37,543 bases of DNA from Candidatus Methylacidiphilales bacterium (GCA_028713655.1 JAQTNW010000006.1:1-37543), one strand, 5' to 3'. Positions 27,087 through 35,627 are shown, counted from the first letter of the stretch. The notes: generated by a model from the letters alone, not told the origin. Made by a program: numbers and translations.

Positions 27087-28231
27087 ATAAATAGTTCCGT
27101 CACACTGTCGGCCACCAACCGCCCCTCCCGGGTCAACGCCACGCGGCCACACAGAACCTCAATCAAACCCGCTTCCGCAAGATTCGTCAAAAGCTCTTTT
27201 TGGGCGCCCAGTTCCTCCGCCGGGACCCCTTCCCGCACCCGCAAACCCAACAGGATCCGCTCCGCCCTTTTGGTTGCCAGGCTCAGCTCCTCAAACTTGC
27301 GCTGCGGTTCGCCGCTTTCAAGCAGGGCTTTCGAATACAAACGCGTGTCCGGCACATTCTGCCATCGGAGCAGGCCCACCGTGGAGCAGGCGCTTGGACC
27401 CAGTCCGATGTAATCGCTGCCATTCCAATAGGCGCGATTATGAAGGGAGGCATGCCCGGGCTTCGCCAGATTCGAGATTTCATAATGCTCAAACCCCCCG
27501 GCCTCCAGGAGATCCATGCCGCGATGAAAAAATTCCCGCTCCCGCCCCTCGTCGATCCTCAAAACACCGGCTTGCAGCTTTTCAAAAAATTCCGTGTCCT
27601 CCTCATAATTGAGGTTGTACGCCGAGATGTGTTCGGGCTCCAATTCCAGCGCGGAACGGACCGATGCCAGCCATTGCTCCAAAGTCTGGCCCGGAAGCGC
27701 AAACATCAGGTCCAGATTGATGTTTTCAAAGCCGGTTTCCCGCAAAATTTGTACGCTTTTGCGAATGTCTTCCGCCCGGTGCGTGCGCCCGAGAATTTTC
27801 AGCGACGGCTCGTCAAACGCCTGGGCCCCGAGGCTGACACGGTTGATTCCCGCGCTCTTCAATAATTGCGCCTTGGCGGGTGAAATCGTCAGCGGGTTGG
27901 CTTCCATCGTGAACTCAACCGCATGCTTCCAGGGCCAGGCTTCAAACAAGTCTTCCAATTGCCCGATGCTGAGAGCGGAAGGCGTACCGCCGCCGAAAAA
28001 GACCGTTTCCGGGCGCAAATCAAATTCCGAACGCGCCCATTCGATTTCGCGTTTCAATGCCGGCAGAAAGGCCTTCATGTCGGGCAATGTATTCCGAGTC
28101 TTGTAAAATGAGCAGTATGGGCAGATATGCGTGCAAAACGGGATATGCACATACAGATGCCGGATCTCCGGGGCTTGATTACCGGCGGCTTCGATCTTTT
28201 TGTGGGAACTTCCGTTGGGATTGAGGCTCAT
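27083..28231 (-). CDS. hemW: HemW-like radical SAM protein
   Basis: From the ATG at 28229-28231 the protein has 382 residues. It is a radical SAM enzyme with the 4Fe-4S motif Cys33-x3-Cys37-x2-Cys40 (CTHICPYCSF), the SAM-binding GGGTPS (80-85) and the HemW marker LHNRAYWNGSDYIGLGPSA. HemW is a heme chaperone once labelled as oxygen-independent coproporphyrinogen III oxidase; the distinction from HemN rests on the CxxxCxxC rather than CxxxCxxCxC motif. The gap to sufU is 17 nt and the stop overlaps galK by 4 nt. Upstream neighbours make Fe-S clusters, which the enzyme needs. An upstream extension of the frame lacks coding character. Confidence 0.92.
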   Translation of the reverse strand: MSLNPNGSSHKKIEAAGNQAPEIRHLYVHIPFCTHICPYCSFYKTRNTLPDMKAFLPALKREIEWARSEFDLRPETVFFGGGTPSALSIGQLEDLFEAWPWKHAVEFTMEANPLTISPAKAQLLKSAGINRVSLGAQAFDEPSLKILGRTHRAEDIRKSVQILRETGFENINLDLMFALPGQTLEQWLASVRSALELEPEHISAYNLNYEEDTEFFEKLQAGVLRIDEGREREFFHRGMDLLEAGGFEHYEISNLAKPGHASLHNRAYWNGSDYIGLGPSACSTVGLLRWQNVPDTRLYSKALLESGEPQRKFEELSLATKRAERILLGLRVREGVPAEELGAQKELLTNLAEAGLIEVLCGRVALTREGRLVADSVTELFI

Positions 28232-28248
28232 TTTAAGAGACCTGCGGG

Positions 28249-28680
28249 CTAAGAGGTCTCTAACAAAGCCTGCTTCAACGCGTTCCAACCCAGGGTGGCG
28301 CATTTGACACGTTGGGGAAATTTCCGGACGCCCTCAAAAATCTGAAGGTCGCCAAAACCCTTGGGCGGAGCGGGAGGGACGGGCGCGGTGAGCATCTGGT
28401 GGAAGGCCTCGTTCAATTGCATGGCCTCGTCCCGGGTCTTGCCCTTGGTCTTGACGGTCATGAGCGAGGTGGAAGCCTGGCTGATCGCACAGCCCGAACC
28501 GGTAAATTTGATTTCCTCGATCCTGCCCTCGGGCGAAAGCTTGAGGTACACGGTGATTTCATCGCCGCAGGTCGGATTGTCGCCCTGGACAAAAATGGTG
28601 GCCTGCGGCAGCTCGCCGTAATTGCGGGGGCGCTGGGCGTGGTCGAGCACAACAGTCTGATAAAGTTCGTCGAGGTCCAT
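28249..28680 (-). CDS. sufU: Fe-S assembly protein SufU
   Basis: A 143-residue protein of the IscU/NifU-N fold. The three Cys and the Asp are present: Cys38 and Asp40 in DNPTCGDE, Cys64 in GSGCAIS, and Cys127 in RVKCATLGW. The insertion of about 18 residues between the second and third Cys (GFGDLQIFEGVRKFPQR region) marks it as the SufU type, which in Firmicutes binds zinc and takes sulfur from SufS rather than holding a cluster. It lies 31 nt downstream of sufS, in line with that partnership. ATG 28678-28680 gives the family N-terminus (DLDELYQTVVLDHAQRPRNY). Confidence 0.93.
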   Translation of the reverse strand: MDLDELYQTVVLDHAQRPRNYGELPQATIFVQGDNPTCGDEITVYLKLSPEGRIEEIKFTGSGCAISQASTSLMTVKTKGKTRDEAMQLNEAFHQMLTAPVPPAPPKGFGDLQIFEGVRKFPQRVKCATLGWNALKQALLETS

Positions 28681-28711
28681 GGGGAATAGTGGGATTGTCT
28701 GATAGTGGGGA

Positions 28712-29938
28712 CTAGGTTCGCAAGAAATAAGCGTGTATCTTTTCCAGCGCTTCGGCGAGTTTATCCACTTCCTCGCGCGTGTTGTAGAGATAAAAGCTGG
28801 CTCGGGCGGTGGAAGGCGTACCCAGTTTTTTCATGAGCGGCTGGTTGCAGTGATGCCCGCCGCGCAACGCGATTCCGAATGTGTTGGCCATTTCCACCAC
28901 GTCATGCGCATGAATGCGGTCCATGACAAAGGTCACCAGCCCCGCCCTGCCGGTTTCCGGGCCGAGGATTTTCAAAAAGCGCAGGGCGGACAATTTTTCA
29001 AACGCATAGGCCGCCAGCTCCATGTCGTGCCGGCTGATTTCCTCCCGGCCAACCGCATCCAGGTAATCCATGGCGGCGTGCAGCCCGATGGCGTCGGCAA
29101 TGTTGGGAGTACCGGCTTCGAATTTGTGCGGCGCGGGTTTGTATTTTGCGGCTTCATAGGTAACGGACGAGATCATTTCTCCACCACCTTGATAAGGTTG
29201 CATCGCCTCCAGCAAGTCCAGTCGGCCGTAGAGGACGCCGATCCCCGTCGGCCCCGCCATTTTATGGCCGGAAAACGCAAGAAAATCGCAGCCCATATCC
29301 TGCACATCCACCGATCGGTGTCCCGCGCTTTGGGCGGCATCCACCAGGGTGAGAATCCCGCGGCTCCTGGCCTTTGCGCAAAATTCCTTCACCGGGTTGA
29401 CCAGCCCGAGCGTGTTCGAGATGTGGGTGAAGGCGAACAATTTGACCGGCGTTTGAAGCAGTTTGTCCAGGGCTTCCATATCCAGGGAAGCGCCGTTTTC
29501 CGTCACCGGCACATAGCGCAACTGGGCGCCCGTACGTTGGGCCAAAAGCTGCCAGGGCACCATATTGCTGTGATGCTCCATCTCCGTGAGCAGGATGGCG
29601 TCGCCGGGCTTCAGCTGTTCCGAGCCCCAGGCGTTTGCGACAAGATTGATGCTTTCGGTCGTGCCGCGTGTAAAAATAATCTCATCCGCCGACCGGGCAT
29701 TCACAAAGGCGGCCGCGCGGGTCCGGGCGGCTTCATAGGCGGCGGTGGCGCGATTGCTGAGTTCATGCAGCCCGCGGTGGACATTGCTGTTTTCGAATTT
29801 GTAGTAGTGATCGAGCCGTTCGATGACCGGATTGGGCTTTTGGGTCGTGGCAGCGTTGTCGAGATAGAGCAACGGATGGCCGTTCACCTGCTGGTCCAGC
29901 ACAGGGAAATCAGCGCGTAGTTTTGAAAAATCGGTCAT
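28712..29938 (-). CDS. sufS: Cysteine desulfurase SufS
   Basis: From the ATG at 29936-29938 the protein has 408 residues. It is a class V aminotransferase-fold PLP enzyme, group II cysteine desulfurase. PLP-binding Lys226 lies in SGHKMAGPTGIG and the catalytic Cys364 in RGGHHCNQPLM. These are exactly the E. coli SufS numbers, which supports this start over the frame's longer forms. DNAATTQKP (27-35) and HRGLHELSNRAT (54-65) are typical. It takes sulfur from cysteine as persulfide and hands it to SufU, encoded next. It probably heads the sufS-sufU-hemW-galK unit; no sufBCD genes are in the window, so they must be elsewhere. Confidence 0.95.
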   Translation of the reverse strand: MTDFSKLRADFPVLDQQVNGHPLLYLDNAATTQKPNPVIERLDHYYKFENSNVHRGLHELSNRATAAYEAARTRAAAFVNARSADEIIFTRGTTESINLVANAWGSEQLKPGDAILLTEMEHHSNMVPWQLLAQRTGAQLRYVPVTENGASLDMEALDKLLQTPVKLFAFTHISNTLGLVNPVKEFCAKARSRGILTLVDAAQSAGHRSVDVQDMGCDFLAFSGHKMAGPTGIGVLYGRLDLLEAMQPYQGGGEMISSVTYEAAKYKPAPHKFEAGTPNIADAIGLHAAMDYLDAVGREEISRHDMELAAYAFEKLSALRFLKILGPETGRAGLVTFVMDRIHAHDVVEMANTFGIALRGGHHCNQPLMKKLGTPSTARASFYLYNTREEVDKLAEALEKIHAYFLRT

Positions 29939-30027
29939 GGTTAAGAAGAACATACTAATCCGAAACCTGCCGGGAGGCAAACCGAACTGTCTCAACAGGG
30001 TTGGCCCCGTGGAAGTCAGGAGGGGGA

Positions 30028-30591
30028 TTACCCTCCGGACTGAAACCCGATTTTTGGTTTGGGAGGCAGCGGTGGCGGAGAAAGTAGAGGTAGAAGTTTA
30101 TGATAGACATCGCACAAGGCCCTGTCATGGATCAACAAAGTTTTATCAATTTCTGCCAGGCGTTTTAGGATAGCGGCATTGGCGGTTAAAATTTCACGTT
30201 GTTTGATAAAAGCGCGAATAATAAAGACACTCATTTTGACCGCAGCCGGGCTGTTAAGCACGTTGGCCGCCATCAAGGCGCCATGCTCGGTGAAAGCATA
30301 GGGCCGGTAAACTGCCCCGCGACGACTGGAGGAACTGGTCGCAAATTGCGACCAGTTCAACGCATCTTCTTGTGAATCAGTAGCTTGTAAACTTATAGTT
30401 GCGGTTTGTGACCTCAGGTTGGCGCGTTCTTTTGCTGTAATTTGAAATACAAAATCCTTCGGAAAACGTTCCGCGTTTCGTTTTATTTGTTCGTTCAACC
30501 GCTTGGTTGTAACGCCGTAAAGCCGGGCAAGATCGGCATCTATCAAAACTGGTTGACCGCGAAGTACGAGTAAAGGAATGGGCGAGCTCAT
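30028..30591 (-). CDS. ORF6N-domain DNA-binding protein
   Basis: A 187-residue protein. The N-terminal ORF6N domain has the phrases VLIDADLARLYGVTTKRLNE and QIKRNAERFPKDFVFQ, and the later VYRPYAFTEHGALMAANVLNS. ORF6N occurs in phage antirepressors and in many stand-alone chromosomal copies, where it is often shared between genomes. An extra stretch of about 25 residues (TATISLQATDSQEDALNWSQ) sits between the two parts of the motif, where NLRSQ is usually followed directly by the TSS segment; an internal duplication is possible because an SQ(F)ATSS-like string follows. The C-terminus is a Pro-rich tail. Its role is unknown. It lies 89 bp upstream of sufS on the same strand. Confidence 0.85.
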   Translation of the reverse strand: MSSPIPLLVLRGQPVLIDADLARLYGVTTKRLNEQIKRNAERFPKDFVFQITAKERANLRSQTATISLQATDSQEDALNWSQFATSSSSRRGAVYRPYAFTEHGALMAANVLNSPAAVKMSVFIIRAFIKQREILTANAAILKRLAEIDKTLLIHDRALCDVYHKLLPLLSPPPLPPKPKIGFQSGG

Positions 30592-30745
30592 GGCTCAAAA
30601 ATCCAGTTGCATGATCTAAAAATAGAGCGCGATTCGCATTCTTCTTGCTGGTTAGCCTGCATATTTCATACTCTTTTCAATGGTCAACCTGTTAGCGCCG
30701 GGACGTAACAGCGGAAAGACACGCGCCGGGCATATGCAGGCTCTT

Positions 30746-30911
30746 GCAAAACCGCCTCCAAATAAGGCAGTACCAATTCGAAAATCAAAACAAAATACCC
30801 ATTCAGGCGGTTTTGCTTGTAACCCGGATGTTCCTGCACCCCAGTTCCCGCCAGACTTTGGAGCAGGACACTTTGCTGAGGTTTTCAGAAGCGTGTGAAA
30901 CATCCGGGTTA
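30746..30911. repeat. Two-hairpin dispersed repeat, copy 2
   Basis: This is the inverted counterpart of 5545-5697. Here the order is GCAAAACCGCC ... GGCGGTTTTGC, then TAACCCGGATG ... CATCCGGGTTA, ending at 30911. The long shared runs are AAAACCTCAGCAAAGTGTCC and CATCCGGGTTA, and the inner segments differ by indels, so the copies are old. It occupies the middle of the 483-bp gap between the ORF6N gene and cydA; nothing else distinct is seen there beyond AT-rich sequence before cydA, which probably holds its promoter. Confidence 0.75.
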
Positions 30912-31074
30912 GGCTCAGCCTGGCAGAAAAATCAGATTTCTAAAAAGCTGCTTTTAATGTCATCGCAAGTGTGTGATTAGGCCGGACTCGTATGGCGCAG
31001 AAGCGCCGACTTGGTTTAAAAAGTGTAAAAATTAAAAAAGAGTACTCGAACTATCTGGAGCAGCGCTGCTAAAA

Positions 31075-32445
31075 ATGGGCATGAGCGTCGAGCTTCTGGC
31101 CCGCATCCAATTCGCCTTTACCGTGGCGTTTCACTATATATATCCGCCCCTGAGCATCGGACTCGGCGTTCTCCTGGTACTGATCGAAGGCGCCTGGCTC
31201 AAAACCCGAAACCCGCTCTATCACAGGATGGCCAAATTTTGGACCAGGGTTTTTGCCCTCACTTTTGCCATCGGCGTGGCCACCGGCATCGTGATGGAAT
31301 TTGAGTTCGGCACCAACTGGGCCACCTATTCCCGCTATGTGGGGGACATTTTCGGCAGCGCCCTGGCCGCCGAGGGAATTTTCGCCTTTTTCCTGGAATC
31401 CGGGTTTCTGGCCATACTCTTGTTCGGCTGGGACAAGGTGGGGCCGAAGCTGCACTTTTTTTCCACGTTGATGGTCTGCCTGGGCGCGCACTTCAGCGCG
31501 GTCTGGATCGTTGTCGCCAATTCCTGGCAGCAAACGCCGGCCGGCTATCATATCATCGGCGAGGGCCTGAACGCCCGGGCTGAGATAACCAATTTTTGGG
31601 CCATGGTGTTCAACCCCTCGTCGATGGACCGGCTGAGCCATGTCGTCATGGGCGCCTGGCAGGCGGGCGCGTTCCTGGCGATCAGTGTTAGTGCGTTTTA
31701 TTTGTTAAATAAGAGGCACGTCAGGTTCGCCCGGGCCTCGCTCAAGACCGGTCTCCTGGTGGCCGGCTTTGCCTCCGTCATGCAGTTGGTGACGGGGCAT
31801 TCCAGCGCCGTGGGCGTAAGCCGGAACCAGCCCGCCAAACTGGCGGCAATGGAAGCCCATTATGCGGAATCCGCCCCTGCGGATTTATATTTGTTCGGCT
31901 GGGTGAACAACAAGGGTGAAACCGTGAACTGCGGCGTCCGGCTGCCGGGCATGCTGAGTTACCTCGTCCATGGCGATTCCAAGGCGCCAATTCAGGGATT
32001 GAACGCCTTCAAGGCAAATGAGCGCCCGCCGGTAAATTTTGTTTTCCAGACCTATCATCTGATGGTCGCCGTCGGGATGTCCTTGATCGGGCTCAGTTTC
32101 CTGGGCCTTTTTCTCTGGTGGCGGGGAACGTTGTTCACCTGCCGGCCCGTGCTTTGGGTGATGGTCTTTTCCGTGTTAGGCCCGCAGATTGCAAACCAGG
32201 CGGGCTGGTTCACCGCCGAAGTGGGACGGCAGCCCTGGATTGTTTATAACCTGCTGAAAACCTCCGATGCGCTTTCGAAGGTCGTGACGGCGAATGAAGT
32301 GCTGGCTTCATTGATTATGTTCACCCTGATTTATATCCTGCTCTTTGCCGTGTTTATTTTCCTGCTCGACAACAAAATCCGCAGCGGCCCCGATGCGCAT
32401 GAAGAATTGCCCGGGGAACCGCTCGCCCACCTTCCACGCGCATGA
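31075..32445 (+). CDS. cydA: Cytochrome bd oxidase subunit I
   Basis: A 456-residue integral membrane subunit that carries heme b558, b595 and d and the quinol site. An early His in [11 protein letters not shown] is the heme ligand corresponding to His19 of E. coli; the second, in [11 protein letters not shown], matches His186. The heme b558 Met lies in [12 protein letters not shown]. The protein is shorter than the E. coli enzyme (522), consistent with the short Q-loop subclass. Starts at 31075 and 31081 are both ATG in frame. Its stop region overlaps cydB by 4 nt. High-affinity O2 reduction by this oxidase suits growth at low oxygen, alongside a heme A oxidase implied by ctaA. Confidence 0.95.
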   Translation: MGMSVELLARIQFAFTVAFHYIYPPLSIGLGVLLVLIEGAWLKTRNPLYHRMAKFWTRVFALTFAIGVATGIVMEFEFGTNWATYSRYVGDIFGSALAAEGIFAFFLESGFLAILLFGWDKVGPKLHFFSTLMVCLGAHFSAVWIVVANSWQQTPAGYHIIGEGLNARAEITNFWAMVFNPSSMDRLSHVVMGAWQAGAFLAISVSAFYLLNKRHVRFARASLKTGLLVAGFASVMQLVTGHSSAVGVSRNQPAKLAAMEAHYAESAPADLYLFGWVNNKGETVNCGVRLPGMLSYLVHGDSKAPIQGLNAFKANERPPVNFVFQTYHLMVAVGMSLIGLSFLGLFLWWRGTLFTCRPVLWVMVFSVLGPQIANQAGWFTAEVGRQPWIVYNLLKTSDALSKVVTANEVLASLIMFTLIYILLFAVFIFLLDNKIRSGPDAHEELPGEPLAHLPRA

Positions 32446-33491
32446 ATGATTTCTTTCAATACCTGCTTCAACATCTGGATTTGAACGCCATCTGGTTTGT
32501 GTTGATCGGTGTTTTGTTCACCGGCTATGCGGCGCTCGACGGTTTCGATCTGGGCGTGGGCGCGCTGCATTTGTTTACCAAAACGGACAAGGAACGCAGG
32601 CTGATGCTGAATTCCATCGGCCCGGTCTGGGATGGAAATGAAGTCTGGCTCGTCACGGGCGGCGGAGCTCTCTTCGCCGCGTTCCCGGAGGTTTATGCCA
32701 CGGTCTTTTCCGGATTTTATCTGGCCTTCATGCTGCTGCTGTGTTCCCTGATTTTTCGCGCAGTGGCCATTGAGTTCCGCAGCAAGCAGCCCATGCTTTG
32801 GTGGCGCCGGATGTGGGACATCTGTTTCGCGCTCGGCAGCATCCTCTCAGCTTTTTTGATCGGGGTCGCCCTCGGCAACATTGCGTGGGGCATTCCGCTG
32901 GACAAGGACTTTGAATTCTCGGGCAGCTTCCTGGGACTGTTGCATCCCTACGCCCTCCTGATGGGAGTGACAACCGTGGCGCTGTTTATGATGCACGGTT
33001 GCATTTATGCCACGATGAAGACCGAAGGCCCATTGCACGAAAAACTGCGCGGCTGGATCAACAATACGATCATTTTCTTCATCATCTGCTACGCCACCGC
33101 CACTGTGGCAACACTGGTTTACCTGCCTCACATGTCGGAAAAGCTCAAACAAACGCCGTGGTTTTTTGTGCTTGCGATCCTGAACATGCTGGCCATCGCC
33201 AACATCCCGCGCGAGGTCCATCATAAGCGCGACCTGATGGCCTTTGCTTCGTCCTGCGCCGCCATGGTCACGTTGATGGGACTGTTCGGCCTCGGCATGT
33301 TCCCCAATCTCGTGCTGTCCAATCCCAATCCGGAACACAGCATGAACATCATCAACTCCGCATCCTCTCACAAAACGCTCGGGATCATGCTCGTCATCGC
33401 GATTCTCGGCGTACCGGTCGTGCTGGCTTATACCGCGAGCATCTATTGGATATTCCGCGGCAAAGTGAAGCTGGACCCCCACAGTTACTGA
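32442..33491 (+). CDS. cydB: Cytochrome bd oxidase subunit II
   Basis: A 349-residue integral membrane subunit of about eight helices and partner of CydA. Family markers are the start with LDLNAIWFVLIGVLFTGYA and LDGFDLGVGAL, the conserved GPVWDGNEVWLVTGGGALFA, and the FAAFPEVYATVFSG region. The ATG overlaps the end of cydA (ATGA), so the two are translationally coupled. No cydX-like small gene can be identified after it; the 378-bp downstream gap holds dispersed repeats. Confidence 0.95.
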   Translation: MNDFFQYLLQHLDLNAIWFVLIGVLFTGYAALDGFDLGVGALHLFTKTDKERRLMLNSIGPVWDGNEVWLVTGGGALFAAFPEVYATVFSGFYLAFMLLLCSLIFRAVAIEFRSKQPMLWWRRMWDICFALGSILSAFLIGVALGNIAWGIPLDKDFEFSGSFLGLLHPYALLMGVTTVALFMMHGCIYATMKTEGPLHEKLRGWINNTIIFFIICYATATVATLVYLPHMSEKLKQTPWFFVLAILNMLAIANIPREVHHKRDLMAFASSCAAMVTLMGLFGLGMFPNLVLSNPNPEHSMNIINSASSHKTLGIMLVIAILGVPVVLAYTASIYWIFRGKVKLDPHSY

Positions 33492-33671
33492 TTGCCAACA
33501 CAGGTCCTCGCGTCCGCCAAATACGCGAAAAATTAACCACGGATTACACGTATAATCCGGATATAAAATCTTACTCTTACTCCATCTCGATCTCTTGGGA
33601 TGCAGCACATTTTTAACCGCTGATAAACGCAGATTCACGCAGATAAAGACGAGAGAACCCATTGCACCGCA

Positions 33672-33772
33672 AAGACACAGAGAGAAAACTAAAAACCGGA
33701 TTTAGCCGCGAAAAAGCGCAAAGGCCGCAAAAGGTTGGTACCAGGCTATTATAAATGGTGGGCTTAAAACTT
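33672..33772. repeat. Dispersed repeat, copy A
   Basis: The complement of this stretch matches 36328-36427 with about 7 differences in 100 positions by hand alignment. Shared phrases include TTTTAAGCCCACCATTTATA and CGCGGCTAAATCCGG. The two copies are inverted and flank a 2.6-kb block containing the two-ACT gene, the zincin and the attC-like cassette cluster. The upstream part of the same gap (33535-33660) contains short phrases such as ACCGCTGATAAACGCAGATT that look like other dispersed micro-repeats. Confidence 0.8.
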
Positions 33773-33798
33773 GGAACTTGATCCCTCAAACTTGAATA

Positions 33799-33816
33799 TC
33801 CCCCTGACAAGGGGGA
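33799..33816. repeat. Short perfect hairpin
   Basis: TCCCCCT (33799-33805) and AGGGGGA (33810-33816) pair perfectly around GACA. A further G-rich run (AAAGGGGG) follows at once. It lies 54 nt before the ACT-domain gene; without a T-run it is not clearly a terminator, and the C/G tract is of a kind seen in intergenic repeats. Confidence 0.5.
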
Positions 33817-33869
33817 AGTAAAGGGGGTTTAATCTTCACCTTTCGGACAAATTCTGTTATCAAACCCGG

Positions 33870-34397
33870 ATGAGCCATTACCTCGTCATGACCGTGATCG
33901 GGCCTGATCGCCCGGGCCTCGTTGACAGCCTCGCTTCCATCATTCTCAAACAAGAAGGCAACTGGCTCGAAAGCCGCATGTGCCACCTCGGCGGCCAGTT
34001 TGCCGGCATCCTGCGCATCCAGGTTGCTCCGGAGCATGAACAGGCCTTGATCGAACAATTGCAATCCCTCTCAGCCCAGGGCCTCGCGGTCGTCGCCTAC
34101 CCGGAGAACAACAACCCTCCCGCGCCTGACGATCAATTGGTGACCATTGAGCTGGTGGGTCAGGACCGGCCCGGCATTGTCAGTCAGATTTCCGCCATCC
34201 TCGCGCAGTACTCTGTCAATGTGGAAGATCTTAAAACCGAATGCAGCAGCGCCCCCATGTCGGGCGAAACCCTCTTCCAGGCCACCGCTATTTTGCGCCT
34301 GCCGAGGGGATGCGACTTGAAGGCCCTGCGGAGCGATCTGGAAAAAATCACCTCCAACCTGATGGTTGATATGATCTTCGGGAAACCCCTGCCTTAA
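33870..34397 (+). CDS. Two-ACT-domain protein, GcvR-like
   Basis: A 175-residue protein of two ACT domains. The first starts SHYLVMTVIGPDRPGLVDSL and the second is VTIELVGQDRPGIVSQISAIL (about 92-112). This architecture, with the DRPG motif in each, is that of GcvR, the glycine-cleavage system repressor partner, and of related amino-acid sensors. A DNA-binding domain is absent, so if regulatory it must act on a partner protein. Ligand and target are unknown. The gene lies between the two inverted dispersed repeats. The next gene starts 38 nt later and may be co-transcribed. Confidence 0.88.
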   Translation: MSHYLVMTVIGPDRPGLVDSLASIILKQEGNWLESRMCHLGGQFAGILRIQVAPEHEQALIEQLQSLSAQGLAVVAYPENNNPPAPDDQLVTIELVGQDRPGIVSQISAILAQYSVNVEDLKTECSSAPMSGETLFQATAILRLPRGCDLKALRSDLEKITSNLMVDMIFGKPLP

Positions 34398-34434
34398 CTT
34401 CTTGACCGCTTGAGCTTCGGTCACATCCCAACCC

Positions 34435-34803
34435 TTGAAACCGCCCGATCTTGAAAGAATCGCCCTTGAGGTGGTGGAAGCGGAAAAGAGAAAGTTGCCC
34501 GCCGATATTGTCCGTTCGCTCGCTCCCGTACAGTTGCGCATGATGTTCCGGCCCGACCGGGAAATGATCGAGGAAGGATTGGACGATTTGCTGGGCCTGT
34601 TTGAGGGCAACAGCCTGCTCGATGGCGATCCCGGCACACCCGATGACTTCCCGCGTATCACCCTGTTTCTGGAAAATTTATGGGACGAAGCGGAGGAAGA
34701 TGAGGGCTTGTTTCGCAAGGAAGTCCGCACGACCTGGCTGCACGAGATCGGCCACTACCTAGGCTGGGGCGAGGAAGAAGTCGAAGCCCGCGGGCTGGGT
34801 TAA
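34435..34803 (+). CDS. Small zincin (PF06262-type metallopeptidase family)
   Basis: A 122-residue protein with the zinc motif HEIGHYLGWGEEE (HExxHxxGxxE) near residues 102-114, preceded by FPRITLFLENLW. This matches the short metallopeptidase family of minimal zincins (PF06262, formerly DUF1025). The start is TTG at 34435; an in-frame stop (34411-34413) limits upstream extension and a GTG lies about 12 codons further in. Substrate and role are unknown. It probably forms a pair with the ACT gene. Confidence 0.8.
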   Translation: MKPPDLERIALEVVEAEKRKLPADIVRSLAPVQLRMMFRPDREMIEEGLDDLLGLFEGNSLLDGDPGTPDDFPRITLFLENLWDEAEEDEGLFRKEVRTTWLHEIGHYLGWGEEEVEARGLG

Positions 34804-34894
34804 AAGCAACACCGGTTCTCGCGCAAAGCCGCGAAGACGCAAAGGAAAACAAAAATCCATTCTTTGGTTAAAACGAGCTCTTCCTCAATTTTTC

Positions 34895-35119
34895 TTATTC
34901 ACGCCATCCAATGGATCGAATTAGCGCACCTCCAAAAATCAGGGTAAAAGTCACTACCACACCCGTAAAGATAAAGCGCGCCACCGGTCTTATCGGTTTT
35001 AAGTCGGCATCGGGATGTAAGTGAGAATGCATGGACCATTTGATCCCCACAAACAACTCCAGAAAAACAACTAAAACTATCAGTGCCGCCATGCTAAGTG
35101 CTGTAACATTAAACTTCAT
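34895..35119 (-). CDS. Small two-helix membrane protein, unknown
   Basis: A 74-residue protein of unknown family. Two hydrophobic segments (about 8-27 and 48-67) are joined by a His/Asp/Pro-rich loop (MHSHLHPDADLKPIRP). Its ATG follows 2 nt after the attC-like site 35122-35181, which fits a cassette gene beginning just after the recombination site. No attC-like core is seen after its stop. It is the last of three same-strand small genes here. Function cannot be inferred. Confidence 0.6.
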   Translation of the reverse strand: MKFNVTALSMAALIVLVVFLELFVGIKWSMHSHLHPDADLKPIRPVARFIFTGVVVTFTLIFGGALIRSIGWRE

Positions 35120-35121
35120 TT

Positions 35122-35181
35122 AATCAACGTCCCCGATCACCTGCCCTGGACCGTTGGTGCGACAGCGGGTAAGGGTTAGGC
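35122..35181 (-). repeat. attC-like site B
   Basis: The 60-bp stretch is bounded on the plus strand by AATCAAC (35122-35128, one mismatch to RYYYAAC) and GTTAGGC (35175-35181, exact GTTRRRY). Inside, CGATCACC and GGTGCGACAG pair imperfectly. It lies between the stop of the DUF4288 gene and the start of the next small gene. Size and core pattern suit an integron attC, but pairing is weaker than at site A. Confidence 0.5.
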
Positions 35182-35198
35182 GCATCGGCTCGTTTGGC

Positions 35199-35626
35199 TT
35201 ATTTTTTGTTCTTGATCTCATCTGCAATCCGCCCTGGGAATGCCCTTCCTTTAGTGGTTGCTCTCGTCAAGCGAAAAACAGCAAGGTCCGCCTTCTTGGA
35301 AATTAGCCGCTCAATACCCTCCTTTGTCATATTGGGTTTGCTTCTAAAGAAAAGCTCGCATCCGTCTTCAATTGGTTCGTGGACGACGTTGAGTTCTCGA
35401 ATCCCGTGGAATCGACAAGAGACCTGCTCTCCGCATGTGTTTTTGTATCTTGTATTTCCGTTCTTACCAATCCGAAGCGCCTTCTTGAAGGCCGCCTCCG
35501 GTGAATCCGCCTTTACTTTATTAAGACGGTATTGACGTAGATGGTCTGCCGCTTCCTGCCCGCGACGTGGATCTCTTCGACCAGATCAGCCACATACCAT
35601 TCAGCGTCTGGTGGAATGAAGGTCAT
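35199..35626 (-). pseudogene. DUF4288 gene broken by a 5-bp tandem duplication
   Basis: Read on the minus strand from the ATG at 35624-35626, the frame gives an N-terminal part (AEWYVADLVEEIHVAGRKRQ and TIYVNTVLIK) and stops at 35513-35515. A second frame then continues with KADSPEAAFKKALRIGKNGN, then CGEQVSCRFHGIRELNVVHE and the later GCELFF, to the TAA at 35199-35201. Joined as VLI-KADSPEAA, the two parts make the DUF4288 pattern: VxLIxADSPEEAYEKAL, then RxRFHGLRELNVIHEP-DGxELF. The break is a direct duplication of TAAAG (minus strand), CTTTA CTTTA on plus at 35511-35520; removing one copy restores VLIKADS. About 140 codons in all. The function of DUF4288 is unknown. Confidence 0.85.
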
Positions 35627-35627
35627 A

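Noticed and set aside
28733-29920. A 395-codon open frame on plus, opposite sufS
   Set aside because: It mirrors the sufS gene, whose catalytic residues and numbering are exact; the plus translation has no family pattern.
30680-30898. A 72-codon plus frame across repeat copy 2
   Set aside because: Repeat sequence; only part of the frame resembles copy 1.
33860-33872. AAACCCGGATGAG before the ACT gene as a third copy of the TAACCCGGATG repeat
   Set aside because: Only the terminal word is similar; no other part of the repeat follows.
35194-35535. A 113-codon plus-strand frame over the DUF4288 region
   Set aside because: The minus strand carries the DUF4288 pattern in two frames; the plus frame has none.
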